A stretch of DNA of 64,000 nucleotides from Sympetrum striolatum (taxonomy: Eukaryota > Arthropoda > Insecta > Odonata > Libellulidae). The translations under genes were made by a program, and so were the position numbers. The stretch lies in the NCBI GenBank assembly GCA_947579665.1, contig OX388351.1:60334939-60398938 (forward strand). The letters run 5' to 3'. Positions 62,520-64,000 of the stretch are shown piece by piece; within the stretch, counting starts at the first letter, position 1; the number at the start of each line of letters is the position of its first letter. Under the pieces are notes generated by a model that did not search any database, was not told where the DNA came from, and worked only from the letters and a program-made list of their open reading frames with translations.

Positions 62520-64000
62520 CCAGAATTAATGGGGATCGATTTTGAGCAATTTTAAATTTGCGATTTTTCTAATTTTCAAACGCTTATATCTCGCTTATTT
62601 GCAATGATAGCGCAAAACGAATGCTTATTTAGTATCAACAATAATTATACCTACCACCAGAATTAATGGCGATCGATTTTGAGCAATTTTTAATTTGCGA
62701 TTTTTCAAATTTTCAAACGCTTATATCTCGCTTATTTGCAATGATAGCGCAAAACGAATGCTTATTTAGTATCAACAATAATTATACCTACCACCAGAAT
62801 TAATGGGGATCGATTTTGAGCAATTTTAAATTTGCGATTTTTCAAATTTTCAAACGCTTATATCTCGCTTATTTGCAATGATAGCGCAAAACGAATGCTT
62901 ATTTAGTATCAACAATAATTATACCTACCACCAGAATTAATACGGATCGATTTTGAGCAATTTTAAATTTGCGATTTTTCAAATTTTCAAACGCTTATAT
63001 CTCGCTTATTTGCAATGATAGCGCAAAACGAATGCTTATTCAGTATCAACAATAATTATACCTACCACCAGAATTAATGGGGATCGATTTTGAGCAATTT
63101 TTAATTTGCGATTTTTCAAATTTTCAAACGCTTATATCTCGCTTATTTGCAATGATAGCGCAAAACGAATGCTTATTTAGTATCAACAATAATTATACCT
63201 ACCACCAGAATTAATGGGGATCGATTTTGAGCAATTTTAAATTTGCGATTTTTCAAATTTTCAAACGCTTATATCTCGCTTATTTGCAATGATAGCGCAA
63301 AACGAATGCTTATTTAGTATCAACAATAATTATACCTACCACCAGAATTAATACGGATCGATTTTGAGCAATTTTAAATTTGCGATTTTTCAAATTTTCA
63401 AACGCTTATATCTCGCTTATTTGCAATGATAGCGCAAAACGAATGCTTATTCAGTATCAACAATAATTATACCTACCACCAGAATTAATGGGGATCGATT
63501 TTGAGCAATTTTTATTTTGCGATTTTTCAAATTTTCAAACGCTTATATCTCGCTTATTTGCAATGATAGCGCAAAACGAATGCTTATTCAGTATCAACAA
63601 TAATTATACCTACCACCAGAATTAATGGGGATCGATTTTGAGCAATTTTAAATTTGCGATTTTTCAAATTTTCAAACGCTAATATCTCGCTTATTTTCAA
63701 TGATAGCGCAAAACGAATGCTTATTTAGTATCAACAATAATTATACCTACCACCAGAATTAATACGGATCGATTTTGAGCAATTTTAAATTTGCGATTTT
63801 TCAAATTTTCAAACGCTTATATCTCGCTTATTTGCAATGATAGCGCAAAACGAATGCTTATTCAGTATCAACAATAATTATACCTACCACCAGAATTAAT
63901 GGGGATCGATTTTGATGAATTTTTAATTTGCGATTTTTCAAATTTTCAAACGCTTATATCTCGCTTATTTGCAATGATAGCGCAAAACGAATGCTTATTC
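62520..64000 (+). repeat. 411-bp (trimer) higher-order units at the right end of the window
   Basis: AATACGGATCG monomers appear at 62939, 63350 and 63761, each 411 bp (3 x 137) apart, followed each time by a TTCAGTATC monomer with a TTTTTAATTT or TTTTTATTTT change. Homogenisation here is therefore by trimers. Confidence 0.85.

Larger units (their letters stand above)
51067..64000 (+). repeat. 137-bp satellite array (about 94 monomers, runs off the window)
   Basis: The unit reads AAACGAATGCTTATTTAGTA, TCAACAATAATTATACCTAC, CACCAGAATTAATGGGGATC, GATTTTGAGCAATTTTAAAT, TTGCGATTTTTCAAATTTTC, AAACGCTTATATCTCGCTTA and TTTGCAATGATAGCGCA, period 137 bp. Monomers are far more uniform than those of the neighbouring array, usually differing at zero to three positions. 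The commonest variants are AATGGGG/AATAAGG/AATAGGG/AATACGG and TTTAGTATC/TTCAGTATC. The sequence is unrelated to the ~164-bp monomer. No open frame of note and no inserted element. Confidence 0.98.

Noticed and set aside
14695..64000. CRISPR array
   Set aside because: The tandem repeats have no unique spacers between short repeats, the units are contiguous, and the genome is eukaryotic.

Overview
The window is nuclear DNA of a multicellular animal, most likely an insect or other arthropod. The support is spliced exons with GT/AG introns of 1.6-2.9 kb, A+T-rich non-coding sequence, an arthropod-type mix of cut-and-paste transposon relics (hAT, Tigger/pogo, piggyBac), a tRNA-derived SINE, Helentron-like elements, and very long satellite arrays. 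The species cannot be fixed from sequence alone. A 200-N scaffold gap lies at 50867-51066.

Layout. (1) 1-10.9 kb is gene-bearing, TE-littered DNA. It carries the last three exons (4720-4947, 7859-7964, 9553-9790, + strand) of a FASTK-family gene whose last exon encodes a RAP domain. Around and inside it are a 658-bp hAT-like element with 8-bp target-site duplications, a 564-bp Tigger/pogo-like element with TA duplications, a decayed piggyBac transposase, a SINE with 7-bp duplications, a 980-bp TTAA-flanked piggyBac-type element and a near-perfect long hairpin. (2) 11.0-12.8 kb is a broken, C-terminally truncated relic of a Polinton/Maverick-type (virus-like) protein-primed DNA polymerase B. 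(3) 13.4-22.4 kb is a mosaic of tandem repeats: a 51-bp array, a 163-bp array, a duplicated block joining the two, three inverted monomers of the main satellite, a 2.2-kb CpG-rich 14-bp minisatellite, and two adjacent Helentron-like elements with microsatellite cores. (4) 22.4-50.9 kb is one ~164-bp satellite (about 170 monomers of several types), including a near-identical 5.9-kb tandem duplication. (5) 51.1-64 kb is an unrelated, much more homogeneous 137-bp satellite (about 94 monomers) with nested higher-order repeats.

About four fifths of the window is therefore tandem repeat, and it looks like a transition from a gene-bearing arm into (peri)centromeric or other constitutive heterochromatin. 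The only intact coding sequence I can defend is the 3' end of the FASTK-family gene. Nearly all other open frames lie in satellites or transposon relics. I see no operon-like or multi-gene system. The most interesting material is repeat biology: Helentron insertion into a satellite monomer, a hammerhead-like motif in the hairpin, homogenisation at several scales, and the CpG-rich minisatellite island.
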